Of a DNA stretch of 64,000 nucleotides, positions 36,296 to 44,922 are shown in pieces. Position numbers and translations under genes: made by a program. Location: positions 248,001 through 312,000 of the forward strand of contig NZ_JAAVLW010000001.1 in assembly GCF_013114835.1 (NCBI RefSeq), written 5' to 3'. Every line of letters starts with the position of its first letter. Within the stretch, counting starts at the first letter, position 1. This stretch comes from Bradyrhizobium archetypum (lineage in GTDB: Bacteria > Pseudomonadota > Alphaproteobacteria > Rhizobiales > Xanthobacteraceae). Under the pieces are notes generated by a model. That model did not search any database. It was not told the DNA's origin and saw only the letters and a program-made list of their open reading frames with translations.

Positions 36296-36663
36296 CAATT
36301 GGGATCGCGCTGCCATGTTGAATTCGTCCGGCGGCTACGGGCATTCGCGTCTCAAGTAAACCGTGCTCGGCGCTGTCACGCGAGCAATGCTTCAGTCCAT
36401 GACCGTGCCGACGCTGATGTCCCACTCACCTTCTACTAATGGTTGCTTCCGATATCAGAGAGAGAGAGGGAGAGATAAGGAGATCTCACATACATCCATC
36501 ATGGATGCCGTTAATATCATGCTGCGCTGTCACATCAGCAGCCTGCGGTGACGAATGAGGACGGCACGCTTAGCGATGCTAGCGAATTGACTTTGCAGGT
36601 CGGGTGCAGTGGAAGCTCCGCGGCAAGCGGGGCCCGAAGCCGCCCCGCTAATTCGGAATCCAG

Positions 36664-36677
36664 TTGATCCAGCGCAA
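36664..36677. promoter_or_regulatory. FixK-type box for hemN (TTGATCCAGCGCAA)
   Basis: Matches the FixK2 consensus TTG(A/C)-N6-(T/G)CAA. The centre lies 60 bases before ATG 36731 of hemN, which places a start at -41.5 spacing near 36712 with a short leader. Microoxic induction of hemN by FixK2 is known in B. japonicum. Confidence 0.65.
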
Positions 36678-36730
36678 AGTCCAGTCGGCGCCAAAGCTGT
36701 TATGTGGCTAGGAATGGCGGGAACTCGAAT

Positions 36731-38082
36731 ATGCGATCGGATTTGGCTGACATCTACGGGCAAGACAAGCTCCCCCGGTACACCAGCTATCCAACAGCCC
36801 CGGACTTCTCTTCTGCAATTGGCGAGAAGGTGTATCGACATTGGCTCAGATCGGTTTCGGTCCACCGACCCGTCTCGCTCTATTTTCACATACCTTTCTG
36901 TCGCTCAATGTGCTGGTACTGCGGATGCCATACATCGGTGGCACGCACGACGAGCCGATCGCCGCGTTCGTCGCAGCTTTGCGTCGGGAGGCGCAACTAG
37001 TCGCGGACGCGATAGAGAAAAGCCTGCCGGTCGCGCATCTGCACTTCGGCGGGGGCACTCCGACCATCATGGCTCCGCAACTGCTCGTCGATCTCGCTGA
37101 CGCCCTGCGCTATATCTTTTTCGTAACTCCGGATGCCGAGATTGCCGTTGAGGTCGATCCGCGAACTCTGACCAATGACCTGACGCAGGCTTTTAAATAC
37201 TGCGGGGTCACCCGCGCGAGCCTCGGAGTTCAGAGCTTCGACCCAAGAGTGCAACGCACTATAAATCGATTGCAAAGCTTCGAGCAGACGGCAGCTGCAG
37301 TCGAAAGGCTTCGCCGGGCAGGTGTGCGGGGGATCAACTTCGACCTTCTCTATGGTCTCCCCTTTCAGACGGTAAGCTCTTGTCTAGACAGCATTGCCAA
37401 GTGCGTCGAATTGCGCCCCGACCGGCTTTCGGTTTTCGGCTACGCGCACGTCCCCTCATTCAAGAAGCATCAGCGCAAGATCGCGGAGGAGAGCTTACCT
37501 GACAGCGTCGCGCGACACGTGCAGTCCGAGACCATCGCAGAGGCCCTTCAGGACGCGGGGTATGTGCGCATCGGATTGGATCATTTCGCGCTCCCAGACG
37601 ATGCGCTCGCGACGGCGCAGCGCGATGGCCGATTGCGGCGCAATTTCCAGGGCTACACCGATGACGGCGCTGACACACTCATCGGCCTCGGGGCGAGCGC
37701 GATCGGTCGGATGCCACACGGCTTTGTCCAAAACGTGGTGGCCATCCGCGACTACCTGAACCGCATCGCGGAGGGCCGGCTAGCCACGGTGAAGGGTTAT
37801 GCTTTCACCGAGGATGATCTTTTCCGCGCTGACATCATCGAGCGGATCATGTGCGATTTGACCGTTGACCTGGAGCAGATATCCCGCATCCATCGTCGGG
37901 ATCCACGGACAGCAGTCGTCGATCGCGCGCGCATCGACCGGCTTTTAGCAGACGGAGTCGCGACAATGTCTCAAGGTCGGCTAACCGTCAGCGAAGGATC
38001 GGAATTCCTGGTGCGTAGCGTCGCCTCAGCGTTTGATGCCCACCTCTTGCGGTCAACAGGCGTGCACAGTCGCGCGGTTTAA
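36731..38082 (+). pseudogene. hemN: Oxygen-independent coproporphyrinogen III oxidase HemN, one-base frameshift
   Basis: Radical SAM enzyme of haem synthesis for low-oxygen growth. The first part reads KLPRYTSYPTAPDF and VSLYFHIPFCRSMCWYCGCH (Cx3Cx2CxC), then the frame is lost; the next frame continues DEPIAAFVAALRREAQLVAD, LHFGGGTPTIM, LGVQSFDPRVQ and INFDLLYGLP to a normal C-terminus at 38082. Loss of one base near 36944-36951 (CGCACGACGAG where CGCACGGACGAG would restore RTDEP) explains it. Everything else is intact, so either a very recent inactivation or a sequence error. ATG 36704 is an alternative start. Confidence 0.85.
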
Positions 38083-38115
38083 AGACCGTGAGGCCCTTAG
38101 ACCATTTGTAGCTTG

Positions 38116-38565
38116 TCAGCAGCAGCTCGGACCACGAACGAGATCCATCGCACCTGGCTTTGGCTTCGTCCGGAGCGCATCGATCGTGTAGCTGTTGGCG
38201 CAGTATTCATGAAGGTGCTGCGCCGTTGTTTCCGCCTCTATCTCGCGGTTGCATCGGGTCTTTTCGGCGCACAGTGCACATACCAGCGTCATGTCGCGCA
38301 GCACGCCCGGCTCCTTGCGCGCAATGGCCGTCTCGTCGATGCCAAGCACCTTGAGTAGTCCCGACAGCTCATCAGCGCGGCGCCGCCCACGGTAAGTGAG
38401 GGTTTCGAGCTCGGTCGGTGAGACGCGAAGGTCGCGCGCGATGCAATCGAGCTCGGCGGCTCCAAGAGCGCGGAGGTCGGCGGTATCACGGAGCCGGCCG
38501 AGCCACTCCGAAAACCTGCCCATGAGCCTACCTCCGATCGATTCCGTTCTTATAGCCGATGCCAT
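38116..38565 (-). CDS. DUF6455-family Cys-containing protein
   Basis: A 149-aa protein that I place in DUF6455. The first half, RLRDTADLRALGAAELDCIA..., is helical and DUF1127-like; the second half has LVCALCAEKTRCNREIEA and YCANSYTIDAL, three to four Cys that could bind a metal or Fe-S centre. ATG 38565 follows GGGAGG. A FixK-type box is centred 66 bases upstream, so it should be induced at low oxygen along with the adjacent fixGHIS. Role unknown. Confidence 0.72.
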   Translation of the reverse strand: MASAIRTESIGGRLMGRFSEWLGRLRDTADLRALGAAELDCIARDLRVSPTELETLTYRGRRRADELSGLLKVLGIDETAIARKEPGVLRDMTLVCALCAEKTRCNREIEAETTAQHLHEYCANSYTIDALRTKPKPGAMDLVRGPSCC

Positions 38566-38624
38566 AGTACCCTCCCGGTACGGTTTGAGCACGTCAAGTA
38601 TGCGGGGCGAGATAGCCGACCGTA

Positions 38625-38638
38625 TTGCGTGAGATCAA
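38625..38638. promoter_or_regulatory. FixK-type box (TTGCGTGAGATCAA) for DUF6455 gene
   Basis: Fits TTG(A/C)-N6-(T/G)CAA with its centre 66 bases before the DUF6455 ATG, the same spacing as at fixN. It lies between the fixS stop and that gene, so it makes the DUF6455 gene a separate low-oxygen unit. Confidence 0.6.
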
Positions 38639-38673
38639 AATTGGCGCATCCCGGGACGCGCAACGACGAGGCG

Positions 38674-38862
38674 TTACGGTTGCGCTTCCGACCTCAGCTC
38701 GACGCGGCGCGGAGCCGGCGTTTGGTCGTCGTCAGAAATCGCGCGCCAGGCGGCTCCCTCGAGATCGTCATATTGGCCGTTCTTGAGCGACCACAGAAAT
38801 CCGAGGAGCCCGAACAGGCCGAGCAAGAGCGCCAGCGGCACCAGGAACACGATCACCTCCAT
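38674..38862 (-). CDS. fixS: cbb3 oxidase maturation protein FixS
   Basis: Small membrane protein (62 aa) required for cbb3 oxidase assembly. One hydrophobic helix (VIVFLVPLALLLGLFGLLGF) is followed by LWSLKNGQYDDLEGAAWRAI, the conserved FixS/CcoS tail. ATG 38862 overlaps the fixI stop (TGATG); a GTG one codon earlier is possible. Confidence 0.95.
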   Translation of the reverse strand: MEVIVFLVPLALLLGLFGLLGFLWSLKNGQYDDLEGAAWRAISDDDQTPAPRRVELRSEAQP

Positions 38863-41054
38863 CACAGATTCTCCTGCGGGACAGGTCGCGCTCGCAGCGC
38901 ATTCAGCATCACCAGGATCGAGGAGCCCGACATCGCGGCAGCCGCGATCAAAGGCGTCACGAAGCCCAGAATGGCGATCGGCACTGCGAGGAAATTGTAG
39001 CCGACCGCGAGATAGAGGTTCTGCCGCATCAGGCGCAACGCTTTCCGCGAATGGTCTACCGCGGCAATCACCGGCGCAAGGCGGTTGCCGAGGAAGACGA
39101 AATCGGCTGTCGCCTGGCTCAAATGCGCCGCCGAGATCGGCGACATCGAGACATGCGCCGCCGCCAGCGACGGCGCATCGTTGAGCCCATCGCCGACCAT
39201 CATGACTTTAAAACCCTGCCGCTTCAGCTCCTCGATCCGGGCGATCTTGTCGGCGGGCGTGACGCCGGCGCGCCATTCGGGGATTTGAAGCATCTCAGCC
39301 GCGGCGCGCACGGCCGGCTCGCGGTCACCAGAAACAATCTCTACCGCCACGCCACGCTTCTGCAGCGCCGCGATGACCGCGCGCGCGTCCGGCCGCAGGC
39401 TCTGGCAGACCGCGAACACATAACGTTTTTCGCCACGCGCGAACGCAACGACGGAAGCCTCGGGATCGCGGCTTAGGATTTCGTTCGCGAGATCATCGGC
39501 CTTGCAGAAAGTCGGACTTCCAAGCCTCACCTCTTCACCTTTAAGAATGCCGCGAACGCCCTGCCCCGGCTGTTCCGTGATCCCGGGCAGCGGCGATTTC
39601 GCGCCGGCCGCGCGCGCCAGCGCAGCGGCGACGGGGTGATGGCTCGCCAGCGCAAGCCGGCCTGCGAGGTCGAACACATCGGCGGGCACGGCCGCCGCGT
39701 TCACCACATCGAGCTCAGGTAACGTCAGCGTTCCCGTCTTGTCGAAGATGATACGGTCGACCTCAGCGACGCGCTCGATGGCATCACCCGAATTGAGCAG
39801 CACGCCAGCGCGAAACATCGCGCCCGACGCCACTGTCTGTACCGTCGGGATCGCAAGCCCCAGCGCACAGGGACAAGTGATGATCAGAACGGCGATCGCG
39901 GTGATAATGGCGTTATGGACGCTGGCGCCGGCGATCAACCAGCCGATCATGGTCAGGAAAGCGGTCGCATGGACCACCGGTGCGTAGAGGCGCGAGGCAC
40001 GGTCGGCGAGCTGCACATAGCGCGAGCGCACCTGCACGGCATGGTCAAGCAGCCGCTGGATTTCCGCAAGCAGGGTGCCTTCGGAAGCGGCCGAGACACG
40101 GATGCGCAAGGAGCCGGAGATGTTGAGCGAGCCGGCATAGACCTCGCTGCCCGGCTCGACCGCCGCGTGCAGCGTTTCACCCGTGATCAAACTCTGGTCG
40201 ATCTCCGACCTGCCGTCGACGACCGTGCCATCTATCGCCGAACGCTCGCCCGGCCGCAGCAGCACAATGTCGCCGGCCATGACCGCCGCGGCCGGCACCA
40301 CGGATATCTCGTCTGGACCGACAAATTTGGTCGCCGTCTCGGCCTTCAGCGCGGCGAGATTGCCGGCCACCGCGCGGGTTCTCCGCCGCATGTTCTGGTC
40401 GAGATAGCGCCCGATCAGGAGGAAGGTGAGCAGCATGATCGCCGCGTCGAAATAGGCGTGCTCGGCATGGCCGATTGTCTCGACGATCGAGGTCGCAAGC
40501 GCCAGGATCACGCCGATGCTGATCGGCACATCCATGTTGACGTTGCCAGTGCGCAGCGCGTTGAACGCCGAGCGAAAGAAAGGCTGGCCGGCATAGGCCG
40601 CCGCGGGCAGCGCGATCAGCGCCGAGATCCAGTGGAAGAACTCTCGCTGCTCCGGCAGCATATCGCTGACATTGCCGGACCACACCGGGATCGACAGCAT
40701 CATGACGTTCATGGTCGCGAATGCCGCAACACCCAGGCAGCGCAGCAGGAAGCGGGAGTTCTCGGCCTCTACTGCTTCGGCGGTGACAGCCTCGAACGGA
40801 TGGGCCTTGTAGCCGAGCTCGGCCAGGCGATCAATGAAGCGCGCCGGATCGAGCGCGCCCTCCTTCCACTCCAGCGCGACACGGCGGTCGGTCAGGTTTA
40901 CGCGCGCCAGCGTCACGTCCGGGATGGCTGAAAGGCCACGCTCGATCTTCGAGATGCAGCCGGCGCAGCTGACGCCTTCGACCGCAAGATCAATATGCGC
41001 AAGTCCGGAGCCGAGATGCTTGACATAGTGCGAAAAGTCCCGCGTCGCCTGCAT
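38862..41054 (-). CDS. fixI: Copper-transporting P1B-type ATPase FixI
   Basis: Exports copper for assembly of the CuB site of the cbb3 oxidase. The 730-aa protein has an N-terminal metal-binding site VEGVSCAGCISKIERGL, the transmembrane CPCALGLAIPT, the phosphorylation loop FDKTGTLTLPEL, and MMVGDGLNDAPSLAAA. HPVAAALARA supplies the nucleotide-domain HP motif. Third gene of fixGHIS, 11 bases after fixH. Confidence 0.97.
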   Translation of the reverse strand: MQATRDFSHYVKHLGSGLAHIDLAVEGVSCAGCISKIERGLSAIPDVTLARVNLTDRRVALEWKEGALDPARFIDRLAELGYKAHPFEAVTAEAVEAENSRFLLRCLGVAAFATMNVMMLSIPVWSGNVSDMLPEQREFFHWISALIALPAAAYAGQPFFRSAFNALRTGNVNMDVPISIGVILALATSIVETIGHAEHAYFDAAIMLLTFLLIGRYLDQNMRRRTRAVAGNLAALKAETATKFVGPDEISVVPAAAVMAGDIVLLRPGERSAIDGTVVDGRSEIDQSLITGETLHAAVEPGSEVYAGSLNISGSLRIRVSAASEGTLLAEIQRLLDHAVQVRSRYVQLADRASRLYAPVVHATAFLTMIGWLIAGASVHNAIITAIAVLIITCPCALGLAIPTVQTVASGAMFRAGVLLNSGDAIERVAEVDRIIFDKTGTLTLPELDVVNAAAVPADVFDLAGRLALASHHPVAAALARAAGAKSPLPGITEQPGQGVRGILKGEEVRLGSPTFCKADDLANEILSRDPEASVVAFARGEKRYVFAVCQSLRPDARAVIAALQKRGVAVEIVSGDREPAVRAAAEMLQIPEWRAGVTPADKIARIEELKRQGFKVMMVGDGLNDAPSLAAAHVSMSPISAAHLSQATADFVFLGNRLAPVIAAVDHSRKALRLMRQNLYLAVGYNFLAVPIAILGFVTPLIAAAAMSGSSILVMLNALRARPVPQENL

Positions 41055-41065
41055 GAAGAGTTCCC

Positions 41066-41566
41066 TTAGTTCAGTACCACGCGGTTCCTAGACATGAACA
41101 GACGCCGGCCGTCGGCTTCGCTTTCCAGCACCAGATTCCATTGTCCCGGCCCGACCGCGCCGCCGCTGCCCCGATAAACGCCGCCCGTCACCTCCGACAG
41201 CGCGATCACCCGGTCCGCCCGCCGGTCGGTCGGCCGCTCCAGGCGACCGGTGAACTTCAGTCCGGTCAGCGCCTTTCCGCTCCTGTCGCGTGCCTTGACT
41301 TCCAGCGCGGTGTCGCCGTCCGCACTGCGCGCAAGATGCGCGTCCACCTTCCAGCTGCGCACATCCTGCTCGCGTGCGGCGGCGATCTCCTTCTCATAGG
41401 CAAGGCTCGCCGTATAGGCGCTTTCGACCTCAGTGCCGGGCAGCGTCATGGAAGCAAGCGTTATTATGGTGAGGTTGACGCAGATGACGACGCCAAAGAA
41501 CGCAAGCAGCATGAAGAGCACCTTGCGGCCGGTGAGCGGCTTTGGCGATGCACTGGCTCTGTTCAC
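41066..41566 (-). CDS. fixH: FixH, cbb3 oxidase assembly protein
   Basis: Membrane-anchored protein of 166 aa with an N-terminal helix (VLFMLLAFFGVVICVNLTII) and a periplasmic YtkA-like beta domain ending GQWNLVLESEADGRRLF. Acts with FixI in copper delivery and oxidase assembly. The start appears to be GTG 41566, as no ATG lies nearby. It sits between fixG and fixI with short gaps. Confidence 0.93.
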   Translation of the reverse strand: MNRASASPKPLTGRKVLFMLLAFFGVVICVNLTIITLASMTLPGTEVESAYTASLAYEKEIAAAREQDVRSWKVDAHLARSADGDTALEVKARDRSGKALTGLKFTGRLERPTDRRADRVIALSEVTGGVYRGSGGAVGPGQWNLVLESEADGRRLFMSRNRVVLN

Positions 41567-41583
41567 GACAGCTCCACTTGTTC

Positions 41584-43047
41584 TTATGGCAAGACGAAAT
41601 TGTCGATCGCGGAAGCGACCTCGCCTAGACCGATATCGGTGATCCGGAATTTGATCGGGATCGATCTTTCGGAGTTCTTCTCAGATGGGGCGGTCACCAG
41701 CACGCGCAATTCCGTGGTGCTGTCGCGTCCTAGCACGACCATCGGCCTATCAGGTGTAATCGAATCGTCGCCCACGACGTGCAGCACAGCATACGGCGGA
41801 CCATCGATGTCGATCGTCACCACGCGGTCAAAACCGCGCTTGTTGAGGAACCGGACCGTGTAGGCGTTGCGGATCGAGCCGTCGCTGAGCTTCACCGCAA
41901 CCGGGTTGCGATCGTGCAGCACGTTGATGTCGAGCAGCGAACGGGTGAGCAGCGCATACAGCATGATCCCACCGACGAGTGCGATCAGCGCGGTGTAGAT
42001 GATCGTGCGTGGCCGCACGATACCGTAGATCGGCGGCTTTCCGGCCATTCGGCGCTGGATGTTAATGTCATTGTCGTAGCCGATCAGCCGAGTCGGCCGA
42101 CCGATCTTCTTCATCACGTTGTCGCATGCGTCGATGCACAGGCCGCACTGGATGCAATCGATCTGCGGGCCATTGCGGATATCGATGCCGGTCGGGCAGG
42201 CCGCCACGCATTGATAGCAATTGACGCAGTCGCCGGCAGGCAGGCCGAGCGCCCGCAGCTCGTTCGCCTTCTTTACCGACCTGCGCTTTTCGCCGCGGTC
42301 GTAGCGATAGGTGACGTTCAGCGCCCACTCGTCGGTCAGCGCCGCCTGGATACGTGGCCAGGGGCACATGTAGACGCAGACCTGCTCGCGCATGAAGCCA
42401 GCGAGCAGATAGGTCGTCGCGGTGAGGATTGCGATCCAGATATAGGCGATCGCCGGCGCCTGGAAGGTGACGAGCTCCTTCACCAGCGTCGGCGCGTCGG
42501 TGAAATAGAGCACCCAGGCGCCGCCCGTCCACCAGGCGATCAAGAGCCAGTTCGAATGCTTAAGCATGATTTCGGAGATGCGCTCGAGTTTTAGGGGATC
42601 GGCGGAAGCCGCCTTCCTCATGCGCTCGCGCCGGTCGCCCTCGATCAGGCGCTCTACCGCATAGAACAGGTCGGTCCAGACCGTTTGCGGGCAGAGATAG
42701 CCGCACCAGATGCGGCCGCCGACCGAATTCATCAGGAATAGTGTGAGCGCGGCGATGATGAGGAGGCCGGTGAAGTAATAGACCTCCTGCGGCCACAGCT
42801 CGATAAAAAAGAAATAGAAGCGACTGTTCGGCAGATCGATCAGCACCGCCTGATCTGGGGCGCCAAGGCCGCGATTCCAGCGCACGAAAGGCAACAAGTA
42901 GTAGACGCCCAGGCAGAACGCCATCAGGCCCCATTTAATCCGACGGAAAGTCCCGAAAACACTCTGCGGGTAGACCTTCTTGCGGGCCGCGTAAAGCGAC
43001 CCAACATCTTCGACTTGGTCGGGGTTTATTTGGACGATCTTGTTCAT
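41584..43047 (-). CDS. fixG: FixG/CcoG polyferredoxin, cbb3 oxidase assembly
   Basis: Membrane protein of 487 aa with two 4Fe-4S clusters, implicated in copper reduction for cbb3 assembly. Landmarks: FRRIKWGLMAFCLGVYYLLP, WCGYLCPQTVWTDLF, CVNCYQCVAACPTGID, CIQCGLCIDACDNVM, then a C-terminal periplasmic Ig-like domain. ATG 43047 has AGGAG about 10 bases upstream; an extended frame to 43104 is not needed. Starts the fixGHIS run. Confidence 0.96.
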   Translation of the reverse strand: MNKIVQINPDQVEDVGSLYAARKKVYPQSVFGTFRRIKWGLMAFCLGVYYLLPFVRWNRGLGAPDQAVLIDLPNSRFYFFFIELWPQEVYYFTGLLIIAALTLFLMNSVGGRIWCGYLCPQTVWTDLFYAVERLIEGDRRERMRKAASADPLKLERISEIMLKHSNWLLIAWWTGGAWVLYFTDAPTLVKELVTFQAPAIAYIWIAILTATTYLLAGFMREQVCVYMCPWPRIQAALTDEWALNVTYRYDRGEKRRSVKKANELRALGLPAGDCVNCYQCVAACPTGIDIRNGPQIDCIQCGLCIDACDNVMKKIGRPTRLIGYDNDINIQRRMAGKPPIYGIVRPRTIIYTALIALVGGIMLYALLTRSLLDINVLHDRNPVAVKLSDGSIRNAYTVRFLNKRGFDRVVTIDIDGPPYAVLHVVGDDSITPDRPMVVLGRDSTTELRVLVTAPSEKNSERSIPIKFRITDIGLGEVASAIDNFVLP

Positions 43048-43083
43048 GGGCCCGCGCTCTCCTAGTCTCCTCCTCTCTGCCGG

Positions 43084-43097
43084 GTTGATCCAGCGCA
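43084..43097. promoter_or_regulatory. FixK-type box upstream of fixG (TTGATCCAGCGCAA)
   Basis: Identical in all 14 bases to the hemN box, and shared flanks extend the match (GTTGATCCAGCGCAAA). The centre is only 43 bases before the fixG ATG, against 60-66 at the other sites, which would leave almost no leader if FixK acts at -41.5. The site is real as sequence; its use by fixG is uncertain. Confidence 0.5.
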
Positions 43098-43124
43098 AAC
43101 CCAACGCCGCTTCCCTTTGCTCCG

Positions 43125-43994
43125 CTACTTGCCGCCGCCGAGCGTGTGGACGTAGACCGCCAGCGCCTTGATGGTGGACGGATCAAGCCGGCCCACCCAC
43201 GCCGGCATCACGCCGGCCCGACCATTCGTGATGGTCTCAATCAGGGTCGCCTCCTCCGATCCGTAGAGCCAGATCTTGTCAGTGAGATTTGGCGCGCCGA
43301 GCTCCTGGTTGCCCTTGCCCGCCTCACCATGGCAGCTCGTGCAATTCTCGAAAAAAATGTTTGCGCCGGCGGCGACATCGTAACCCTGGCGCGTCGACAA
43401 GCCCGAGAGCGAGCGCACATAGTTGGCGACCGTGCCAATCTCGTCCCGCTTCAAGATGCCATCCTTGCCGAAGGCGAGCATTGCGCCCTCATGGGTTTTG
43501 GTGTGACCCGAGCGCGCGCCGAACTGGATGGTCTGCACGATCTGGTCGAGCGAGCCGCCCCACAACCAGTCGTCGTCGTTCAGGTTGGGATAGCCTTTTG
43601 CGCCGGCGCCGCCCGAGCCGTGGCAAGGCGCGCAATTGTCGCCGAACGCGGCCTTGCCGCGAGCGCGCGCCAGCGCCAACAGCGCCGGATCCTTTTCGAT
43701 ATCGGCGAGCGAAGCCGCACCCAGCGCAATCATCTTGTCGCCGCGGATCTTTTCCAGATTGGCAAGCTCGACGGCGACCGCGGCGCGCGTCGAATAGTTG
43801 AGCACGCCCCTGGTATAGCTCCACAGAAGCGGCCAGGCCGGGTACACAACCCAATAGCCGATCGCCCACAGTATGGTGGCGTAGAAGGTGATCAGCCACC
43901 AGCGCGGCAGCGGTGTATTGAGTTCCTTGATGCCGTCCCACTGGTGACCGGTGGTGGTCTTGCCGGAAACCTTGTCGAGTTCGCTTTCCGCCAT
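43125..43994 (-). CDS. fixP: cbb3 cytochrome oxidase dihaem subunit FixP
   Basis: Membrane-anchored dihaem cytochrome c (289 aa) feeding electrons to the oxidase. An N-terminal helix (WLITFYATILWAIGYWVVY) precedes two haem-binding sites, DNCAPCHGSGGAGAKGYP and ENCTSCHGEAGKGNQELG. Last gene of fixNOQP, six bases after fixQ. It ends 77 bases before fixG. Confidence 0.97.
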   Translation of the reverse strand: MAESELDKVSGKTTTGHQWDGIKELNTPLPRWWLITFYATILWAIGYWVVYPAWPLLWSYTRGVLNYSTRAAVAVELANLEKIRGDKMIALGAASLADIEKDPALLALARARGKAAFGDNCAPCHGSGGAGAKGYPNLNDDDWLWGGSLDQIVQTIQFGARSGHTKTHEGAMLAFGKDGILKRDEIGTVANYVRSLSGLSTRQGYDVAAGANIFFENCTSCHGEAGKGNQELGAPNLTDKIWLYGSEEATLIETITNGRAGVMPAWVGRLDPSTIKALAVYVHTLGGGK

Positions 43995-44000
43995 GACCTC

Positions 44001-44165
44001 TCAGTCCTCCCGCAACGGCATCCGAGATGCCCGGTCGAAAACCGCCTGGTTGCACGGCCAAAGCGCGTAGATCACGATCGCAATGAACAGGCCGACGAAG
44101 ATCGGCGTCCACACGCTGGTGACGAGGTCCGACGCGATGTTGTGCACGGTCAAGATTGCTTTCAT
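44001..44165 (-). CDS. fixQ: cbb3 oxidase small subunit FixQ
   Basis: A 54-aa single-span protein needed for stability of the cbb3 complex. It reads TSVWTPIFVGLFIAIVIYAL in one helix followed by WPCNQAVFDRASRMPL, the FixQ/CcoQ pattern. ATG 44165 is 11 bases downstream of the fixO stop and the gene is followed at once by fixP. Confidence 0.95.
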   Translation of the reverse strand: MKAILTVHNIASDLVTSVWTPIFVGLFIAIVIYALWPCNQAVFDRASRMPLRED

Positions 44166-44176
44166 CGTCCTGCCTC

Positions 44177-44911
44177 TCAGCGAAGATTGGCCTTTTCGTT
44201 GTAGAGCTTGAAGTCGACCAGCGTGCCGAGCATTTGCAGATATGCGACCAGCGCATCCATCTCGGTCGGCGCACCGGCCTTGCTGTCGAAATTGCGGATC
44301 ACAGCTTTTGGATAGCGCTTCGCGAACGCATCGGTGCCGACATTGTCCGGATCGGCCTGCGCCTTCAGGTCGGTGACCGCGTTCCTGATTTGCTCGTCCG
44401 AATACGGCACGCCAACGACGCGGCTGGCCTTGAGGTTATCGGCGACAACAGCGGTGTCGACCTCGGTCTGGGCGAGGAACGGATAGCCCGGCATCACCGA
44501 CTGCGGCACAATGGCGCGCGGATTGGTTAGGTGAGTGACGTGCCACTCATCGGAATACTTTGCGCCGACCCGCGCGAGATCCGGCCCAGTGCGCTTCGAA
44601 CCCCACTGGAATGGATGGTCGTACATGCTCTCGGCAGCCAGCGAGAAGTGGCCATAGCGCTCAACCTCATCGCGGAGCGGCCGGACCATCTGCGAGTGGC
44701 AGAGATAGCAGCCCTCGCGGACATAGATATTGCGGCCAGCTAGTTCGAGCGGTGTGTAGGGCCTGACGCCATCGACCACCTCGATCGTGCTTTTCAGGTA
44801 GAACAGCGGCGTGATCTCGACCAGGCCGCCGATCGCAATCACAACCAGAATGCCCGCGATCAGGATGACCGAGTTCTTCTCGAAGATTTGATGGCGGGTC
44901 CAGAAGGACAT
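44177..44911 (-). CDS. fixO: cbb3 cytochrome oxidase monohaem subunit FixO
   Basis: Membrane-anchored monohaem cytochrome c of 244 aa. It begins [20 protein letters not shown] and has the haem site [20 protein letters not shown] with downstream Met ligands around [13 protein letters not shown] 44911 gives the usual length; the upstream extension overlaps fixN and is a shadow. Confidence 0.97.
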   Translation of the reverse strand: MSFWTRHQIFEKNSVILIAGILVVIAIGGLVEITPLFYLKSTIEVVDGVRPYTPLELAGRNIYVREGCYLCHSQMVRPLRDEVERYGHFSLAAESMYDHPFQWGSKRTGPDLARVGAKYSDEWHVTHLTNPRAIVPQSVMPGYPFLAQTEVDTAVVADNLKASRVVGVPYSDEQIRNAVTDLKAQADPDNVGTDAFAKRYPKAVIRNFDSKAGAPTEMDALVAYLQMLGTLVDFKLYNEKANLR

Positions 44912-44922
44912 CCGATCGCTCC

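Noticed and set aside
36450-36480. GA-rich run (AGAGAGAGAGGGAGAGA), echoed at 33118
   Set aside because: Simple low-complexity sequence; no evidence of function.
43048-43104. N-terminal extension of FixG from 43104
   Set aside because: AGGAG precedes ATG 43047 and the family begins MNK; the extension would run through the FixK box.
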